Shown here: piece by piece, positions 41,437-52,877 of the stretch
How positions within the stretch are numbered: position 1 is the stretch's first letter
Layout: each line of letters begins with the position of its first letter
Source of the DNA: Pelagibius sp. CAU 1746
GTDB taxonomy: Bacteria > Pseudomonadota > Alphaproteobacteria > Kiloniellales > Kiloniellaceae
Reading direction: 5' to 3'
Assembly (NCBI RefSeq): GCF_039839785.1
Contig: NZ_JBDOQT010000001.1
Coordinates: forward strand, 1,550,001-1,614,000
DNA: 64,000 nucleotides
The notes under the pieces: model-generated
Seen by the model: the letters and a program-made list of their open reading frames with translations, nothing else
Databases searched by the model: none
Told to the model about the DNA's origin: nothing
Made by a program: the position numbers and the translations under genes

Positions 41437-42945
41437 GTGACTCGAATTTCCGGAATGCAACGGCCTCCCATACGGCGCCGTGGCGCCACGGCGCGTGCCG
41501 CAACGCGGACGCCGCTGACCTGGCTGTTGAGTGCGGCGGCGGTGCTCACGGCCCTTTTGGCTCTGGCCTGGTCGTCGGCGGTGCAGGCGCGTTCGGCGCC
41601 CGACAGCTTCGCCGACCTGGCGGAACGCCTGCTGCCCACCGTGGTCAACATCCAGACCAGCCAGACCATCGAGGGCGGCCAGGCCGAACAGTTCGAGGAG
41701 TTCTTCAAGGAGTTCTTCGAGCGGCGCGGCGAAGGCGGCGAGCCGCCGCCGCAGCAGCAGCGCCGGGGCAGTTCCCTCGGCTCCGGCTTCATCATCGAAC
41801 CCAGCGGCTTCATCGTCACCAACCACCACGTCATCGCCGATGCCGACGAGGTCGAGGTGGTGCTCTCCGACGGTACTTCGCTGGACGCCACCATCGTCGG
41901 CAGCGACAAAGACACCGATCTGGCACTGCTCAAGGTCGAGACCGATCGTCCTCTGCCGGCCACCACCTGGGGTGATTCCGACGAGACGCGGATCGGCGAT
42001 TGGGTCGTTGCCATCGGCAATCCCTTCGGTCTGGGCGGCACCGTGACGGCGGGGATCGTCTCGGCGCGCCAGCGCGACATCAATGCCGGGCGCTACGACA
42101 ACTTCATCCAGACCGACGCCGCCATCAACAAGGGCAACTCCGGCGGCCCGATGTTCAACATGGACGGCGAGGTGATCGGCATCAACACGGCGATCTTCTC
42201 CCCCTCCGGGGGCTCGGTGGGCATCGGCTTCGCCACGCCGTCCTCCATGGCCCGCAACATCATCGCCCAGCTGCGCGACACCGGCGAGGTGCGGCGCGGC
42301 TGGCTGGGCGTGCGCATCCAGAACGTGACCGACGAGCTGGCCGAGGGGCTGCGGCTCGACCGGCCGCGCGGCGCCTTGGTGGCGGCGGTGACGGAAGGCG
42401 GTCCGGCGGAATCCGGCGGCATCGAGCAGGGCGACGTGATCCTGGAGTTCAACGGCCGCGAGGTGCCGGAAATGCGCCGCCTGCCGGCCATGGTGGCGGA
42501 GACTTCCGTCGGCTCCACGGTGGACGTCACCATCTGGCGCAAGAACGCGGAGAAGAAACTGCGGATCACCATCGGTGAGCTGGAGGCCGAGCAGGTCGCC
42601 ACCGCCCCGGCGACGCAGACGCCGCCGGAAGCCAAGCCGAAGGCGATGGAATCCCTCGGGTTGGCCCTTGGCGAGATCACGCCCGAACTGCGCAGCCGCT
42701 TCAGCCTGGACGAAGGCGCCAAGGGCGTCGTCATCGTCGAGGTGAAGGACGGCAGCTCCGGCGCCGAGAAGGGTTTGAAGGCAGGCGACGTCATCGTCGA
42801 GGTCGACCAGGAAGAAGTCGCCACGCCGGCCGACGTGGTGGAGAAGGTCGAGCGGGCGAAGTCGGAAGGTTACCGCGTGGTCACCCTGCTGGTGTTCCGC
42901 CAGGGCGACTTCCAGTGGGTGGCCGTCAGGATCGATCAGAGCTGA
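41437..42945 (+). CDS. degP: DegP/HtrA-type periplasmic serine protease
   Basis: A 502-aa protease with an N-terminal helix ([23 protein letters not shown]) that is a signal peptide or anchor. The trypsin-like domain has the triad His131 (TNHHVI), Asp161 (DTDLALLKV) and Ser235 (GNSGGP). Two PDZ domains follow (about residues 290-380 and 405-495), matching the DegP/DegQ/MucD class. It degrades or refolds misfolded envelope proteins. The GTG at 41437 follows AGGGAGAGA; an ATG six codons later is an alternative. It lies downstream of hflKC, so several envelope quality-control genes are grouped. An efficient terminator follows. Confidence 0.94.
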   Translation: MTRISGMQRPPIRRRGATARAATRTPLTWLLSAAAVLTALLALAWSSAVQARSAPDSFADLAERLLPTVVNIQTSQTIEGGQAEQFEEFFKEFFERRGEGGEPPPQQQRRGSSLGSGFIIEPSGFIVTNHHVIADADEVEVVLSDGTSLDATIVGSDKDTDLALLKVETDRPLPATTWGDSDETRIGDWVVAIGNPFGLGGTVTAGIVSARQRDINAGRYDNFIQTDAAINKGNSGGPMFNMDGEVIGINTAIFSPSGGSVGIGFATPSSMARNIIAQLRDTGEVRRGWLGVRIQNVTDELAEGLRLDRPRGALVAAVTEGGPAESGGIEQGDVILEFNGREVPEMRRLPAMVAETSVGSTVDVTIWRKNAEKKLRITIGELEAEQVATAPATQTPPEAKPKAMESLGLALGEITPELRSRFSLDEGAKGVVIVEVKDGSSGAEKGLKAGDVIVEVDQEEVATPADVVEKVERAKSEGYRVVTLLVFRQGDFQWVAVRIDQS

Positions 42946-42971
42946 TCGGCGGGCGGCGAGCCTCTTAGCGA

Positions 42972-43003
42972 AACGGCGGCCTCTTCGGGCCGCCGTTTTT
43001 CTT
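42972..43003 (+). terminator. Rho-independent terminator after degP
   Basis: AACGGCGGCC (42972-42981), loop TCTTCG, GGCCGCCGTT (42988-42997), followed by TTTCTTTT. A perfect 10-bp stem with a T-run, ending the hflK-degP transcription. Confidence 0.88.
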
Positions 43004-43010
43004 TTGCGCG

Positions 43011-43073
43011 CCTCGTCCTCTGCCCCGCCTCGTCCTCTGCCCCGCCTCGTCCTCTGCCCCGCCTCGTCCTCTG
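43011..43073. repeat. 17-bp tandem repeat, about 3.7 copies
   Basis: CCTCGTCCTCTG followed by CCCCG, repeated at 43011, 43028, 43045 and 43062. The array lies between the degP terminator and the stop codon of serB, which starts directly after the last copy. It is a variable-number type repeat with no spacer sequence. Confidence 0.85.
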
Positions 43074-43973
43074 CTAGGGCTCGCGGATCTCGTCGGCGTG
43101 GTAGCCCTGGAGAAACAGCAGGCCGGTCAGGTCGCCATGGTCGATGCGGTAGTGCGCCGCGGCGCGCACTTTGGGCTTGCCGTGGAAGGCGACGCCCAGG
43201 CCGGCGGCGCCCAGCATGTCCAGGTCGTTGGCGCCGTCGCCCACCGCGCAGGCGTCGTTGGGCACCAGGCCGCGGGCGGCGGAAAGCTCCTGCAGCGTTT
43301 GCAGCTTGGCGGCGCGGCCCAGCACCGGCGGAGTCACCTCGCCGGTCAAGGCGCCGTCGGTCACCTCCAGCCGGTTGGCCCGGTCTTCGTCGAAGCCGCA
43401 GACCTCGCGGACCAGGCTGGTGAAGCAGGTGAAGCCGCCGGAGACCAGGGCGCAGTAGGCGCCGTGGGCGCGCATGGTCGCCACCAGGGCGCGGGCGCCG
43501 GGATTCAGGGTCATGCGCTCGGCCGCATCTTCCAGCGCCGTCAACGGCATGCCTTTCAGCAGACCGACTCTTTCGCGCAACGCGGCCTCGAAATCCAGTT
43601 CGCCGGCCATGGCCAGCGCGGTGATCTCCGCCACCTCTTCATGGATGCCGGCCACCTCGGCCAGCTCGTCGAGCATCTCCTCGCGGATGATGGTCGATTC
43701 CATGTCGGCCAGCAGCAGCTTCTTGCGCCGCCCGGCGGCGGGCTGGATCGCCAGGTCCAGGGGCGAGGGGCCCAGGGCCTCGCGCACCAGGGCATGGGTG
43801 ATGGTGGGTTCGCTGCCCTCGAACTCGATGTCGCAGGCGATATCCTCGGCCAGCCAGTCGGCCGCGCCGGCCGTACTGTGGCTGTTGTCGATGGCGCGGC
43901 GCGCGGCATCGACAAGGGCAGCCGACAGCGGCCTTGAGTGCGAGTCCCCAATCACGGTAAGCACGTAGTGCAT
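43074..43973 (-). CDS. serB: Phosphoserine phosphatase
   Basis: A 299-aa HAD-family enzyme performing the last step of serine synthesis. The N-terminal 75 residues are an ACT-like extension. The HAD core has LLADMESTII (nucleophile Asp near residue 96; DMEST replaces the usual DxDST with Glu, as in SerB), SGGFTCF near residue 190 and GDGANDLDML near residue 250. The ATG at 43973 (MHYVLTVIGDSHSRP) is chosen because the upstream open frame enters the divergent miaA gene. It is transcribed away from miaA with 88 bases between starts. Confidence 0.94.
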   Translation of the reverse strand: MHYVLTVIGDSHSRPLSAALVDAARRAIDNSHSTAGAADWLAEDIACDIEFEGSEPTITHALVREALGPSPLDLAIQPAAGRRKKLLLADMESTIIREEMLDELAEVAGIHEEVAEITALAMAGELDFEAALRERVGLLKGMPLTALEDAAERMTLNPGARALVATMRAHGAYCALVSGGFTCFTSLVREVCGFDEDRANRLEVTDGALTGEVTPPVLGRAAKLQTLQELSAARGLVPNDACAVGDGANDLDMLGAAGLGVAFHGKPKVRAAAHYRIDHGDLTGLLFLQGYHADEIREP

Positions 43974-44061
43974 CGGCGGCTTATACAGAGCCCGCCCCCT
44001 GTCCCGCAAGCGCACAGCCGCGATGGACGAGCCTTCATGCCAGTAAAGACATCCCCTTCGC

Positions 44062-45042
44062 ATGCCTGACGACGAGCAAAAGCCGCTGGTGATGATGATC
44101 GCCGGCCCCACGGCCTCCGGAAAGTCCGCGCTGGCCGCGGCCGTGGCGGCGGAGTGGGGCGGCACCGTGATCAATGCCGATTCCATGCAGATCTACAAAG
44201 AGCTGTCGATCCTCACCGCGCGGCCGGGCGGTGCCGAACTGCGCGCCGCGCCGCATCGCCTCTACGGCGTGCTCTCCGGCGCCGAGGCCTGCTCCGTCGG
44301 GCGCTGGCGCGAGATGGCCCTCAGCGAGGTCGAGAGTGCGCTGGCGGCGGGGCGCCTGCCGATCCTGGTGGGGGGCACGGGGCTCTACCTGAAGGCCTTC
44401 GCCGAGGGGCTGAACGCGGTGCCCAAAGTGCCGGCTCCGGTCCGCGCCGCCGCCCGCGCCGACCTGGCGGAGATGGGGAAGGCCGCCTTCCACGCCCGCC
44501 TGGCGGAGCGCGATCCGGTGATGGGCGTCCGTCTGGAACCGGGCGACAGCCAGCGCCTGCTGCGCGCCTGGGAGGTGCTGACGGCCACCGGGCGCTCGCT
44601 GGCCGAGTGGCAGGCCGCGCCCGCGCAGCCGGCGCCTTATCGTTTCGCCAGGCTCTGCCTGCTGCCGCCGCGCCCGGCGCTCTACGCCACCTGCGACGCC
44701 CGCCTGGCGGCCATGATCGCATCCGGGCCGTCGGGCGGCGGCGCGCTGGAGGAGGTCGCGGCCCTGGTGGCGCTGAACCTCGACCCGGCGCTGCCGGTCA
44801 TGAAAGCGGTGGGGGTGCCGGAGTTCGCCGCCTATCTGGCCGGGGACCTCAGCCTGGAGGCGGCCCTGGCCCGGGCCCAGCAGGCGACCCGGCGCTATGC
44901 GAAGCGGCAGATGACCTGGCTGCGCCACCAGTTTTTAGGTAACGATCCGACTGTTCATGTCATCGAAACGCAATATTCAGAAAGCTTGATGGCGGAAACT
45001 TTTTCGAAAATTCGTCAAAACCTATTGACCGACCCGGGCTAA
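44062..45042 (+). CDS. miaA: tRNA dimethylallyltransferase
   Basis: A 326-aa enzyme that adds an isopentenyl group to A37 of tRNAs reading UNN codons. The P-loop GPTASGKSAL is at residues 11-20, followed by VINADSMQIYKELSILTARP (substrate Asp and Gln), VGGTGLYLKAF near residue 105, and the C-terminal TRRYAKRQMTWLRHQ near residue 285. The last 30 codons are noticeably AT-rich. Its stop codon lies inside the predicted ilvB promoter. Confidence 0.95.
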   Translation: MPDDEQKPLVMMIAGPTASGKSALAAAVAAEWGGTVINADSMQIYKELSILTARPGGAELRAAPHRLYGVLSGAEACSVGRWREMALSEVESALAAGRLPILVGGTGLYLKAFAEGLNAVPKVPAPVRAAARADLAEMGKAAFHARLAERDPVMGVRLEPGDSQRLLRAWEVLTATGRSLAEWQAAPAQPAPYRFARLCLLPPRPALYATCDARLAAMIASGPSGGGALEEVAALVALNLDPALPVMKAVGVPEFAAYLAGDLSLEAALARAQQATRRYAKRQMTWLRHQFLGNDPTVHVIETQYSESLMAETFSKIRQNLLTDPG

Positions 45043-45053
45043 GGGTCTAGGGT
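45025..45053 (+). promoter_or_regulatory. Predicted ilvB promoter
   Basis: TTGACC (45025-45030), 17-base spacer, TAGGGT (45048-45053). It overlaps the miaA stop. Transcription would begin near 45060 and give a leader of about 170 nt before ilvB. Confidence 0.5.
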
Positions 45054-45089
45054 CCGCCTCCTTGCCCCGCGAAATCGCGGGCGAAGGCT

Positions 45090-45146
45090 GTGAAATCATT
45101 GGAAATTGTTCGCGCTTGGCCGGTTCTGCCGGCCAATTTTATGTGA
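45090..45146 (+). CDS. Candidate ilv leader peptide, 18 codons
   Basis: A GTG with GAAGG just upstream opens MKSLEIVRAWPVLPANFM followed by TGA. Five of 18 codons are for Leu, Ile or Val (TTG, ATT, GTT, GTT, CTG). It lies in the untranslated leader of the acetolactate synthase operon and runs through the terminator-like hairpin at 45116-45140, so ribosome position would decide whether the hairpin can form. BCAA operons are often controlled by such leader translation. The short length and GTG start make this a proposal only. Confidence 0.35.
   Translation: MKSLEIVRAWPVLPANFM
45116..45140 (+). terminator. Terminator/attenuator hairpin before ilvB
   Basis: TTGGCCGG (45116-45123), five-base loop, CCGGCCAA (45129-45136), then TTTT. 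It is a compact intrinsic terminator between miaA and ilvB and within the leader ORF, consistent with either miaA termination or ilv attenuation. Confidence 0.75.
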
Positions 45147-45232
45147 TGTTCGGATGTGCTTGACCGGTCCCGGAGTTCGAGGGGCAAGGACAAGGTCCGG
45201 CGGGAAGACGGCAAGACGAGAGGTAGAAGAAG

Positions 45233-46996
<1,764 letters not shown>

Positions 46997-47083
46997 GGCC
47001 GCGCCGGCGTCCACGCCCCCTCATCCTCCGGACCAAGATCGATAGATTAGGAAGCGGGGGCCGAAAAGCCCCCTGTCAGAGCC

Positions 47084-47602
47084 ATGGCCAACCGTAAAGA
47101 CGAAGCAATCGAAAAGCGCACCATCGCGGTGCTGGTGGACAACGAGCCCGGCGTGCTGGCGCGCGTCATCGGCCTCTTCTCCGGGCGCGGCTACAACATC
47201 GAGAGCCTGACCGTGTCGGAGGTCGATCCGCGCCAGCGCTTCTCCCGCATCACCGTGGTGACCTCGGGGACGCCGCAGATCCTGGAGCAGATAAAGGCGC
47301 AGCTCGACCGCCTTGTGCCGGTGCATCGGGTCAGCGACCTGTCCCAGGACGGCGCCTCGGTGGAGCGGGAACTGGCCCTGGTCAAGGTCGCCGGCAGCGG
47401 CGACAAGCGCGTCGAGAGCCTGCGTATCGCCGACATCTTCCGCGCCCGCGTGGTCGACTCCAGCCACGACCACTTCGTCTTCGAGATGACCGGCAAGAGC
47501 GAGAAGCTGGACGTCTTCATCGACCTGATGCAGCCCCTGGGCCTGGTCGACGTCTCCCGCACCGGCGTGGTCGCCATCTCCCGCGGCCCGCAGGGACTCT
47601 AG
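47084..47602 (+). CDS. ilvN: Acetolactate synthase small (regulatory) subunit
   Basis: A 172-aa protein with an N-terminal ACT domain (about residues 13-85: TIAVLVDNEPGVLARVIGLFSGRGYNIESLTV) that binds valine and mediates feedback inhibition, and a C-terminal ALS_ss_C domain (FRARVVDSSHDHFVFEMTG near residue 125). It pairs with the large subunit encoded just upstream. Length is typical of IlvH/IlvN of this type. Confidence 0.95.
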   Translation: MANRKDEAIEKRTIAVLVDNEPGVLARVIGLFSGRGYNIESLTVSEVDPRQRFSRITVVTSGTPQILEQIKAQLDRLVPVHRVSDLSQDGASVERELALVKVAGSGDKRVESLRIADIFRARVVDSSHDHFVFEMTGKSEKLDVFIDLMQPLGLVDVSRTGVVAISRGPQGL

Positions 47603-47741
47603 GCTGGGGCCGTCGCGCTGCGGCTGGGCCTGCGGGGCCATGCCGTCGCGCAAGGCCGCCCGCGCCGGACTCTTCGCAAGGATTTTTCATCTTTCCGGCG
47701 TATATTGCGCAGCGTCTTGACGCCATTCCTTCGAGGGCTCC

Positions 47742-48539
47742 ATGTGCCGCTGGCTGGCCTATACCGGTGCGCCGGTTTTTCTTGAAGATCTGATCTGCAA
47801 GCCGGTCCACTCGCTGATCGAGCAGAGCCTCTGCGCCACCGAGGCCAAGTCCCCGACCAACGGCGACGGCTTCGGCATCGGCTGGTACGGCGAGCGCCCG
47901 GAACCGGGGCTCTATCGCGAGGTTCTGCCGGCGTGGAACGACCCCAACCTGAGGAGCCTGGCCTATCAGATCAGCGCCGGGATGTTCTTCGCCCACGTGC
48001 GCGCCTCCACCGGCACCGGGTCTTCGCGGCCCAACTGCCACCCCTTCGCCCACGGGCGCTGGCTGTTCATGCACAACGGACAGATCGGCGGCTACCACAG
48101 GTTGCGCCGGCCGCTGGAATCCCTCATCCCCGACAGCTACTACCAGTACCGGGAAGGCACCACCGACAGCGAGGTGCTGTTCTACCTGCTCTTCGCCAAC
48201 GGCCTGGAGGAAGACCCGGTGGGCGCCCTGTCGCGGACGCTGGCCCAGGTACGGGGGGTGACGGCCGAGCACGCTGTCCGCGCGCCGCTGCGCTTCACCG
48301 CGGCGCTCAGCGATGGGCAAACGGTCTATGCGGTGCGCCATGCCAGCGATCAGGCGCCCCCCAGCCTCTACTGGCGGGCCGCCGACTGCGGCGGCAAGCG
48401 CTCCGTCTCCGTCGTTTCGGAGCCGCTGGAGCAGCCGGAAACCTGGCAGTCGGTGCCCGCCGACCGGGTGCTGGTGGTGGGGCCGGACCTCGCGGTCGGG
48501 TTCGAGGCCCTGGAGCTCCCGCGCGCGGCTGCCGAATAG
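47742..48539 (+). CDS. Class II glutamine amidotransferase
   Basis: A 265-aa protein starting MCRWLAYTGAPV, so Cys2 becomes the N-terminal nucleophile after Met removal. NGDGFGIGWYGER, FFAHVRASTGTG and HPFAHGRWLFMHNGQIGG give the rest of the glutaminase site. No synthase domain is fused, and the closest families are YafJ- and EgtC-like proteins. The acceptor is unknown; EgtC would act in ergothioneine synthesis, but no other egt genes are here. It is placed within a run of branched-chain amino-acid genes, probably by chance. Confidence 0.88.
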   Translation: MCRWLAYTGAPVFLEDLICKPVHSLIEQSLCATEAKSPTNGDGFGIGWYGERPEPGLYREVLPAWNDPNLRSLAYQISAGMFFAHVRASTGTGSSRPNCHPFAHGRWLFMHNGQIGGYHRLRRPLESLIPDSYYQYREGTTDSEVLFYLLFANGLEEDPVGALSRTLAQVRGVTAEHAVRAPLRFTAALSDGQTVYAVRHASDQAPPSLYWRAADCGGKRSVSVVSEPLEQPETWQSVPADRVLVVGPDLAVGFEALELPRAAAE

Positions 48540-48636
48540 GGCCGAGTTCCCCGATTTTCCGCCGTTTGGCGGCTATGCGGCAGGCGCAGGGGGCCATGCC
48601 GGGAATCCCGTTGCGCTTTGCCTTTCGGCGCTTTAG

Positions 48637-49707
<1,071 letters not shown>

Positions 49708-49803
49708 GTTCTTCCTTCGGGCTTTTCAGCTCGGCCTCGGGCCTCGCGCCGTTCCGGCACGGGGCCCGAAGTGTTTTCGGGGGGCGGACTCCGGTCCGTG
49801 GCT

Positions 49804-49906
49804 CCACCCCCTCCTGACCTCCCCCCATCGAGGGGGGAGGGACGATAGCGGCCGCCTCGCAAACCATTCCCTCCCCCTTGATGGAGGAGGGCCAGGGTGG
49901 GGGTGG
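49804..49906. repeat. Imperfect inverted repeat downstream of ilvC
   Basis: Two roughly 39-bp arms (49804-49842 and 49868-49906), each itself a C-rich/G-rich hairpin centred on CCATCGAGG or its partner, face each other across 25 bases. Similar CCTCCCCCATCGAGGGGGAGG elements are common intergenic repeats in GC-rich proteobacteria (from memory). Confidence 0.7.
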
Positions 49907-49942
49907 GCAGCCGCTCCGACATTGGATAACTTTCCGCCCGCC

Positions 49943-50512
49943 ATGACCACGACCGCCATCCCGACCCTCACCACCAAGCGCCTGATCCTGCGTCCCTGGC
50001 GCGACAGCGACCTGGCGCCCTTCGCGGCGCTGAACGCCGATCCCGAGGTCATGGAGCACTTCCCGGCGTCCTTGAGCCGGGAGGAGAGCGAGGCCATGGT
50101 CGGCCGCCTGCGGGCGCACTTCGCCGAGCGCGGCTTCGGCTGGTGGGCGGCGGAGCTGCCGGGGGAGGCGCCCTTCATCGGCTTCATTGGCATCTGGGTT
50201 CCCAACTTCGAGGCCCACTTCACCCCCTGCGTCGAGGTCGGCTGGCGCCTCGCCCGGCCCTTCTGGGGCCGCGGCTACGCCACCGAGGGCGCGCGGGAAT
50301 GCCTGCGTTTCGGCTTCCAGGATCTGGGCCTGGAGGAGATCGTTTCCCTGACCACCACGACCAACGCCCGCTCCCAGGCGGTCATGCGCCGTCTCGGCAT
50401 GACCTGCGATCCCGCCGACGATTTCGACCATCCCAAGCTGCCGCAGGGCCACCGCCTGTGCCGGCATGTGCTGTATCGGCTGAAAGGCGCGGACTGGAGT
50501 AACGGGCAGTGA
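49943..50512 (+). CDS. GNAT family N-acetyltransferase (RimJ-like)
   Basis: A 189-aa acetyltransferase of the RimJ/RimL-type subgroup. The opening LTTKRLILRPWRDSDLAPFAALN, then EVGWRLARPFWGRGYATEGARECLRFGFQDLG near residue 100 (acetyl-CoA binding, with the RGYATEG loop) and TTTTNARSQAVMRRLGM near residue 145 are diagnostic. Substrate unknown. The ATG at 49943 is preferred to a TTG seven codons earlier, because it immediately precedes the domain. Confidence 0.88.
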   Translation: MTTTAIPTLTTKRLILRPWRDSDLAPFAALNADPEVMEHFPASLSREESEAMVGRLRAHFAERGFGWWAAELPGEAPFIGFIGIWVPNFEAHFTPCVEVGWRLARPFWGRGYATEGARECLRFGFQDLGLEEIVSLTTTTNARSQAVMRRLGMTCDPADDFDHPKLPQGHRLCRHVLYRLKGADWSNGQ

Positions 50513-50561
50513 GCAAATGCGGCATCCTTTGCCGCCGCCGGCATGGCGGCCCGGACGGGTC

Positions 50562-50592
50562 CGCGGATCGGAGAGAGCTGCGCCGATCCGCG
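50562..50592. terminator. Hairpin between convergent GNAT and nadX genes
   Basis: CGCGGATCGG (50562-50571) pairs with CCGATCCGCG (50583-50592), 11-base loop. Perfect stem without a T-run, located between converging genes. It may slow transcription from both sides. Confidence 0.5.
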
Positions 50593-50671
50593 AATTGACC
50601 GCGGTCCGGTCCGGCAAGCCGGAAGCCGAAGGACTCAGGAGAGCCTTCGGCGGTCAGTAAGTCCCAGGCTC

Positions 50672-51484
50672 TCAAGTCCCCACTCTGAGCGGCCCGGCCA
50701 TGCGGCGCAGGGTGGCCAGCACCGAGAGGGCGGTGATCTTGCCGGTCTTTGGGTTTTCTTCCGTCGGCACGTTCTCGATGGTCATGGTCAGGCGCGCGGC
50801 GTCGGCCTCGACCCGCACGGTGTGGGTGTTGCGGGTGACCGTGGGGTCGGCCCAGATCTGCAGGGAGGTCTTGTCGGGGCCGATGCCGGCGAGGCTGAGC
50901 GCCGCGGCGACGTTCACGTTGGCCGGGAAGCCCTTGGCGCCGTCGCGGGCGGTGCCCTCGAAGACCAGCTTGGGCTCGGTGAGGTTCTCGACCGAGATGT
51001 CGTTTTCGACCAGGTGCGGCGCGCCGGCGAGGCCGCCGGGCGGCTTGCGGGTCACCAGGGTGACGCTCTCCACCGGCCCCTCGGCGCAGGCCCGGACGGC
51101 GTCCAGGCCCAGCAGGGCGCCGGTCGGCACCACGATGGTGCCGCCTTTCTCGCGCGCCAGGTCGATCAGCTCCGGCCGCGGCAGCAGCGCACCGACCGAC
51201 AGCGGGATCAGGGTCTTGCCCTGGCCGAGGACGGATCGGGCCAACTCGGCGAAATGCGCCGCGGGCAGGCACTCGATCACCACGTCGGCCGCCGCCAGGT
51301 CCTGATACGGCAGGACGGGCACGGGCCGCTTGAACCCGGCCATGCGGCCCTCGGCCTTGGCGGTATCGCGCGCCGAGACGGCGGCCAAGCTCAGCCCGGG
51401 CAGCTTTCCGGCGTCCAGGGCTTCGGCCACGGCATAGCCGATGGCGCCGAAGCCGGCGATGGCGACAGTGATCTGATCTGACAA
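50672..51484 (-). CDS. nadX: Aspartate dehydrogenase
   Basis: A 270-aa NAD(P)-dependent enzyme. The N-terminal Rossmann motif is VAIAGFGAIGYAVAEAL; AADVVIECLPAAHF lies near residue 70. The C-terminal domain has VPTGALLGLDAV near residue 130, KGFPANVNVAAALSLAG near residue 190 and RNTHTVRVE near residue 225, all typical of L-aspartate dehydrogenase. It makes iminoaspartate for NAD synthesis, or degrades Asp. TTG at 51484 is chosen over a TTG at 51499 because GGGAG lies 9 bases before it. It diverges from the tctCBA operon; a link to substrate uptake is possible. Confidence 0.83.
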   Translation of the reverse strand: MSDQITVAIAGFGAIGYAVAEALDAGKLPGLSLAAVSARDTAKAEGRMAGFKRPVPVLPYQDLAAADVVIECLPAAHFAELARSVLGQGKTLIPLSVGALLPRPELIDLAREKGGTIVVPTGALLGLDAVRACAEGPVESVTLVTRKPPGGLAGAPHLVENDISVENLTEPKLVFEGTARDGAKGFPANVNVAAALSLAGIGPDKTSLQIWADPTVTRNTHTVRVEADAARLTMTIENVPTEENPKTGKITALSVLATLRRMAGPLRVGT

Positions 51485-51721
51485 GAAAGTTACTCCCAAG
51501 ATCGAAAGATTTCCGTAGGTTACGATGAAGCGCGGCGTTCAGGCGTTGTCACGCGAAGCCAGGGCGTTAAAGTACCAATTGGAAGACCGCGTGCCATCCC
51601 CGAGGTAGCGCAAAGCCACCAGCCGGAGGCCGCGGTTTCGTTTTTTCTGACTGGCGCACGACCATCCGGCGTGTGAGCCCAATAAATACAACCCCTCGAC
51701 AGGGATGGGAGGACGGATATC

Positions 51722-52702
51722 ATGATGAAGAGCAAAACGATGCTGGGTGCGGCGGGGCTGCTTGCGGCGGTCGCCGCCGGCGCGGTGCCGAACGGGGCTT
51801 CCGCGGCGGTCGACATTCCCTGCCGCACCGCCAAGCTGATCGTGCCCTGGGGCGCCGGCGGCGGTACCGACGTCATCTTCCGCGTTTTCGTGGACGCGGC
51901 CAACAAGCACGGCGCCGATCCGGAGCTGCAGGTCGTCAACATCGGCGGCCAGGGCGGCAACAAGGGCGCCAAGGAAGCGGTCAAGGCCAAGGCCGACGGC
52001 TGCACGCTGTTCGCCATTCACCAGAGCGCCATCACGTCTTTCCTGAACGGGCGCGTCGACTTTACCTGGGACGCTTTCGAGCCGGTCTCCATGCTGACCC
52101 GGACGCCGGCGATCTTCGGCGCCAACCCCGACGTGCCCTACAACAACATCAACGAGCTGGTGGCCGCGGCCAAGGAAAAGCCGGGCGAGATCGTTGCCGG
52201 CGGCACCCTGGGCTCGACCAGCCACTTCGTCTTCCTGCTGCTGGAAGACGCGGCGGGCGTGAAGTTCAAGCATGTTTCCTATGACGGCACCCGTGAGCGC
52301 ATGACCGCGCTGCTGGCCAAGAACATCGAGCTGGGCGAGATCAACCTGGCCGCTGCCAAGAAGTACATCACCACCGGCGAGCTGAAGGCTCTGGGCATCA
52401 CCACGCCGGAGCGTAACGCCGAGATCCCCGATGTGCCGACGCTGAACGAGCAGGGCTACGATATGGTCTATGGAACAGACCGCGGCGTGATGCTGCCCAA
52501 GGGCACGCCCCAGGAACTGATCGACCACTACGCGTCGGTCTTCAAGAAGGCGGCGGAAGACCCCGAGGTCTTGGCGCAGATGGAAGCCAAGGGCACCCAG
52601 GTGGTCTACCTCGACCCGGCCGAGTACACCGCCTACTTCGAGGACACCTTCAGCAGGTGGAAGCGCATCGCCAAGGAAGTGGGCCTCTACAAGGGCGAAT
52701 AG
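51722..52702 (+). CDS. tctC: Tripartite tricarboxylate transporter substrate-binding protein (TctC)
   Basis: A 326-aa periplasmic protein. Signal peptide at residues 1-30 (LGAAGLLAAVAAGAVPNGASA). The mature part opens with IPCRTAKLIVPWGAGGGTDVIFRVF, the TctC-family binding-site strand (PWGAGGGTD), followed by NIGGQGGNKGAKEAVKAK and a KHVSYDGTRERMTALLAKN stretch near residue 185. It binds a tricarboxylate or other organic acid for TctAB. GGGAGGACGG precedes two adjacent ATGs; the first is taken. The order C-B-A and the following hairpin are typical. Substrate unknown. Confidence 0.9.
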   Translation: MMKSKTMLGAAGLLAAVAAGAVPNGASAAVDIPCRTAKLIVPWGAGGGTDVIFRVFVDAANKHGADPELQVVNIGGQGGNKGAKEAVKAKADGCTLFAIHQSAITSFLNGRVDFTWDAFEPVSMLTRTPAIFGANPDVPYNNINELVAAAKEKPGEIVAGGTLGSTSHFVFLLLEDAAGVKFKHVSYDGTRERMTALLAKNIELGEINLAAAKKYITTGELKALGITTPERNAEIPDVPTLNEQGYDMVYGTDRGVMLPKGTPQELIDHYASVFKKAAEDPEVLAQMEAKGTQVVYLDPAEYTAYFEDTFSRWKRIAKEVGLYKGE

Positions 52703-52725
52703 GCGGCACTTGGTGCTGGGCGTGA

Positions 52726-52785
52726 GCGCCGGCGGAGAGGGCGGCCGGGAAAACTCCCGGCTCCCGCTCTTCGCCGGGCCGGCGC
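52726..52785 (+). terminator. Stem-loop between tctC and tctB
   Basis: Outer arms GCGCCGGC (52726-52733) and GCCGGCGC (52778-52785), inner arms GCCGGGA (52744-52750) and TCCCGGC (52755-52761) with loop AAAC. It sits after the binding-protein gene and before the permease genes, probably stabilising the tctC mRNA or giving partial termination. Confidence 0.6.
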
Positions 52786-52877
52786 CGAGCGCGTCTTGTC
52801 GGGAAATTTGACCACAGGGCAGCCTGCCGCAGAAGCTGCGACAACTCAGCAGGCGTGAAAGCAAGGGGAGGCAGGCG

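Noticed and set aside
43011-43073. CRISPR array
   Set aside because: 17-bp units in direct succession with no spacers.
49804-49906. Rho-independent terminator of ilvC
   Set aside because: No T-run on either strand; the sequence looks like a dispersed C/G-rich intergenic repeat instead.
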